From NCBI RefSeq assembly GCF_000953715.1, contig NZ_LN824141.1, positions 370,676 through 434,675 on the forward strand: a stretch of 64,000 nt of DNA, in the 5' to 3' direction. A program made the position numbers and the translations under genes. This document shows positions 62,609 to 64,000 of this stretch, in pieces. Under the pieces are notes generated by a model. It worked only from the letters and a program-made list of their open reading frames with translations. It was not told where the DNA came from and did no database searches. This DNA is from Defluviitoga tunisiensis. Lineage in GTDB: Bacteria; Thermotogota; Thermotogae; Petrotogales; Petrotogaceae. The stretch's first letter is position 1. Each line of letters opens with the position of its first letter.

Positions 62609-64000
62609 ATGGCAAGTTTCCACACCAAGGATGTTGAAGAAGTTATAAAAGAATTAGATACAAATATCAGAGGTTTATCATCCAGCGAAGTCGAAAAAAG
62701 AATTCAAAAATATGGTTATAATGAATTAGAAGAGAAAAAAGGGAAAACCTTTTTTCAAATGTTTATTAGTCAATTCAAGGACTTCATGATCATTATTTTA
62801 TTAATAGCTGTAGCTATTTCTTTACTTGTTGGAGAAGTTATAGATGCCGCCATAATTTTAGCAATCGTGGTTCTTAACGCCTTATTAGGTTCCATTCAAG
62901 AAAATAGGGCTAATGAAGCCTTAAAAGCTCTTAAAAAGTTGTCTACTCCACACGCTAAAGTACTGAGAGATGGTGAAGTTAAAGTGGTGTCATCTAAAGA
63001 AATTGTACCAGGAGATATTGTGTTATTGGAAGCAGGAGACTTTGTACCGGCTGACGGAAGACTCATAGAAGCTGCCGCTCTCAAAGTAAACGAATCATCG
63101 CTTACAGGGGAATCCGTTCCTGTAGAAAAACAGATTGATCCTCTAGATTCTGAAAATGTGAGTTTAGGGGACAGAATAAATATGGTATTTGCTGGCACTA
63201 CAGTTGTCTATGGACGTGGAAAGATGGTCGTTACTGGTACTGGAATGAATACCGAAATGGGAAAAATAGCTTCGATGATGGGTGAAGAAGAGGAAACAAT
63301 TCCTCTACAAGAAAGATTAAATAAATTAGGTAAAACTTTGGGTATAGCGGCTCTATTCATTTGTGCCTTAATTTTTCTTATTGGTTATTTAAGAGGTACA
63401 CCAATTCTGGAAATGTTTTTAACTTCTATTAGTTTGGCAGTAGCGGCTATTCCTGAAGGTCTTCCCGCTATAGTTACCATTACACTCGCTATTGGAGTCC
63501 AGAGGCTCGCAAAGAGAAATGCTATAATACGTAAACTTCCAGCAGTAGAAACTCTTGGAAGTGCAAATGTAATTTGTACTGATAAAACAGGAACACTTAC
63601 CTTAAACCAAATGACTGTAACACATGTTTATATTGATAATAACATTAAGAGATTTAAAGATATAAACGACGATAATAGGATCTTTAAGCTAATTGCGACT
63701 TCAGCTCTTTGTACAGATGCGAGAATTAGTGAAGAAGGTAAGAAAATTGGAGATCCAACCGAAGTTGCTTTAGTTGCAGCCCTTAAGAAACTAGGTAAAG
63801 AAAAAGTCGAACTGGAAAATAAATATCGTCGAATTGATGAACTTCCTTTTGACTCTGATAGAAAGCTTATGACAACAGTGCATAAATATGAAGATAAATT
63901 TATTTCTATTACAAAAGGAGCTCCTGAATATTTAATTTCAAGATGTTCTCATATAGATGACAATGGAAAAATAAGGCCTATCAAGCAAGAAGACTTACAA
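62609..64000 (+). CDS. P2-type cation-transporting ATPase (Ca2+/Mn2+), 3' end cut by window
   Basis: An open gene from ATG 62609 (AGGGAGG box) to the window edge, 464 codons seen, translated by hand. The cation ATPase N-terminal domain (VEEVIKELDTNIRGLSSSEVEKRIQKYGYNEL, in parts) is followed by two spans, then the actuator motif SSLTGESVPVEK. Span 4 has AAIPEGLPAIVTITLAIG and the phosphorylation site is CTDKTGTLTLNQM with Asp325. The nucleotide domain shows DPTEVALVAAL and ITKGAPEYLI. This is the SERCA/PMR1-like P2A type. The upstream Mn riboswitch points to Mn2+ export, as known for L. lactis YoaB. Confidence 0.93.
   Translation, partial: MASFHTKDVEEVIKELDTNIRGLSSSEVEKRIQKYGYNELEEKKGKTFFQMFISQFKDFMIIILLIAVAISLLVGEVIDAAIILAIVVLNALLGSIQENRANEALKALKKLSTPHAKVLRDGEVKVVSSKEIVPGDIVLLEAGDFVPADGRLIEAAALKVNESSLTGESVPVEKQIDPLDSENVSLGDRINMVFAGTTVVYGRGKMVVTGTGMNTEMGKIASMMGEEEETIPLQERLNKLGKTLGIAALFICALIFLIGYLRGTPILEMFLTSISLAVAAIPEGLPAIVTITLAIGVQRLAKRNAIIRKLPAVETLGSANVICTDKTGTLTLNQMTVTHVYIDNNIKRFKDINDDNRIFKLIATSALCTDARISEEGKKIGDPTEVALVAALKKLGKEKVELENKYRRIDELPFDSDRKLMTTVHKYEDKFISITKGAPEYLISRCSHIDDNGKIRPIKQEDLQ

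Noticed and set aside
62896-63198. Minus-strand frame near the window end
   Set aside because: It lies opposite the actuator domain of the P-type ATPase, which has clear family motifs on the plus strand.

Overview
The window reads as chromosome of a low-GC, flagellated, thermophilic-lineage bacterium of the Thermotogota, most like Petrotogaceae (Petrotoga/Defluviitoga). That placement is an inference. It rests on NusG carrying the large internal insertion known from Thermotoga, an RpoC of about 1648 residues with a large N-terminal insertion, a TrpRS with the exact C-x22-C-x6-C-x2-C iron-sulfur spacing of Thermotoga maritima TrpRS, and the cluster order ffh-rpsP-khpA-rimM-trmD-(TM1570-like SPOUT)-rplS-lepB. 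The strain itself cannot be named from the sequence alone.

Layout. 1-850: partial GH13 glucanase (-). 903-9098: one minus-strand stress/translation block in the order clpC-radA-disA-smpB-ABC ATPase-ABC-F. 9367-22330: consensus promoter, tRNA-Thr, tRNA-Tyr, rpmG-secE-nusG-rplK-rplA-(L10 leader)-rplJ-rplL-(hairpin)-rpoB-rpoC, ending in a bidirectional terminator that faces fliD (-). 24057-34143 (+): rtcB, trpS-scpA-scpB-rluB, a sigma factor with an overlapping membrane protein, leuS, and rex with a divergent fumarase-beta-like gene and a DUF457 membrane protein. 34150-36232 (-): tsaB and a TPR membrane protein. 36374-46059 (+): recJ-DUF3343-ruvX-tRNA-Arg, then mreB with flagellar rod/ring genes flgF-G-A-H-I-J. 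46050-47494 (-): rsmG-lipM. 47566-49552: tRNA-Ser followed by a two-gene accessory segment bounded by perfect 46-bp direct repeats. 49682-55141 (-): the ffh...lepB cluster. 55377-61714: tRNA-Trp, DUF1292 protein, metF, ppdK, a metallophosphoesterase and gcvH. 61845-64000 (+): promoter, yybP-ykoY (manganese) riboswitch, terminator, a 0.6-kb leader holding structured repeat-like DNA, then a P-type ATPase cut by the window end.

Most of the window is housekeeping: transcription and translation machinery, protein export, chromosome segregation and repair, and flagellar rod/ring assembly. Many genes overlap their upstream neighbour by a 4-nt ATGA or TTGA junction, which suggests translational coupling.

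The unusual parts are: the 1.85-kb repeat-bounded island after tRNA-Ser; the manganese riboswitch separated from its ATPase by apparently inserted structured DNA (possibly an orphan transposon-associated RNA plus a dispersed repeat also found near rplS); ruvX ending inside tRNA-Arg; RecJ with a degenerate helicase-like C-terminal half; FlgH without a lipobox; DisA with RHK instead of RHR; and the divergent fumarase-beta-like protein coupled to Rex. No complete transposase, integrase, CRISPR array or rRNA gene was seen.
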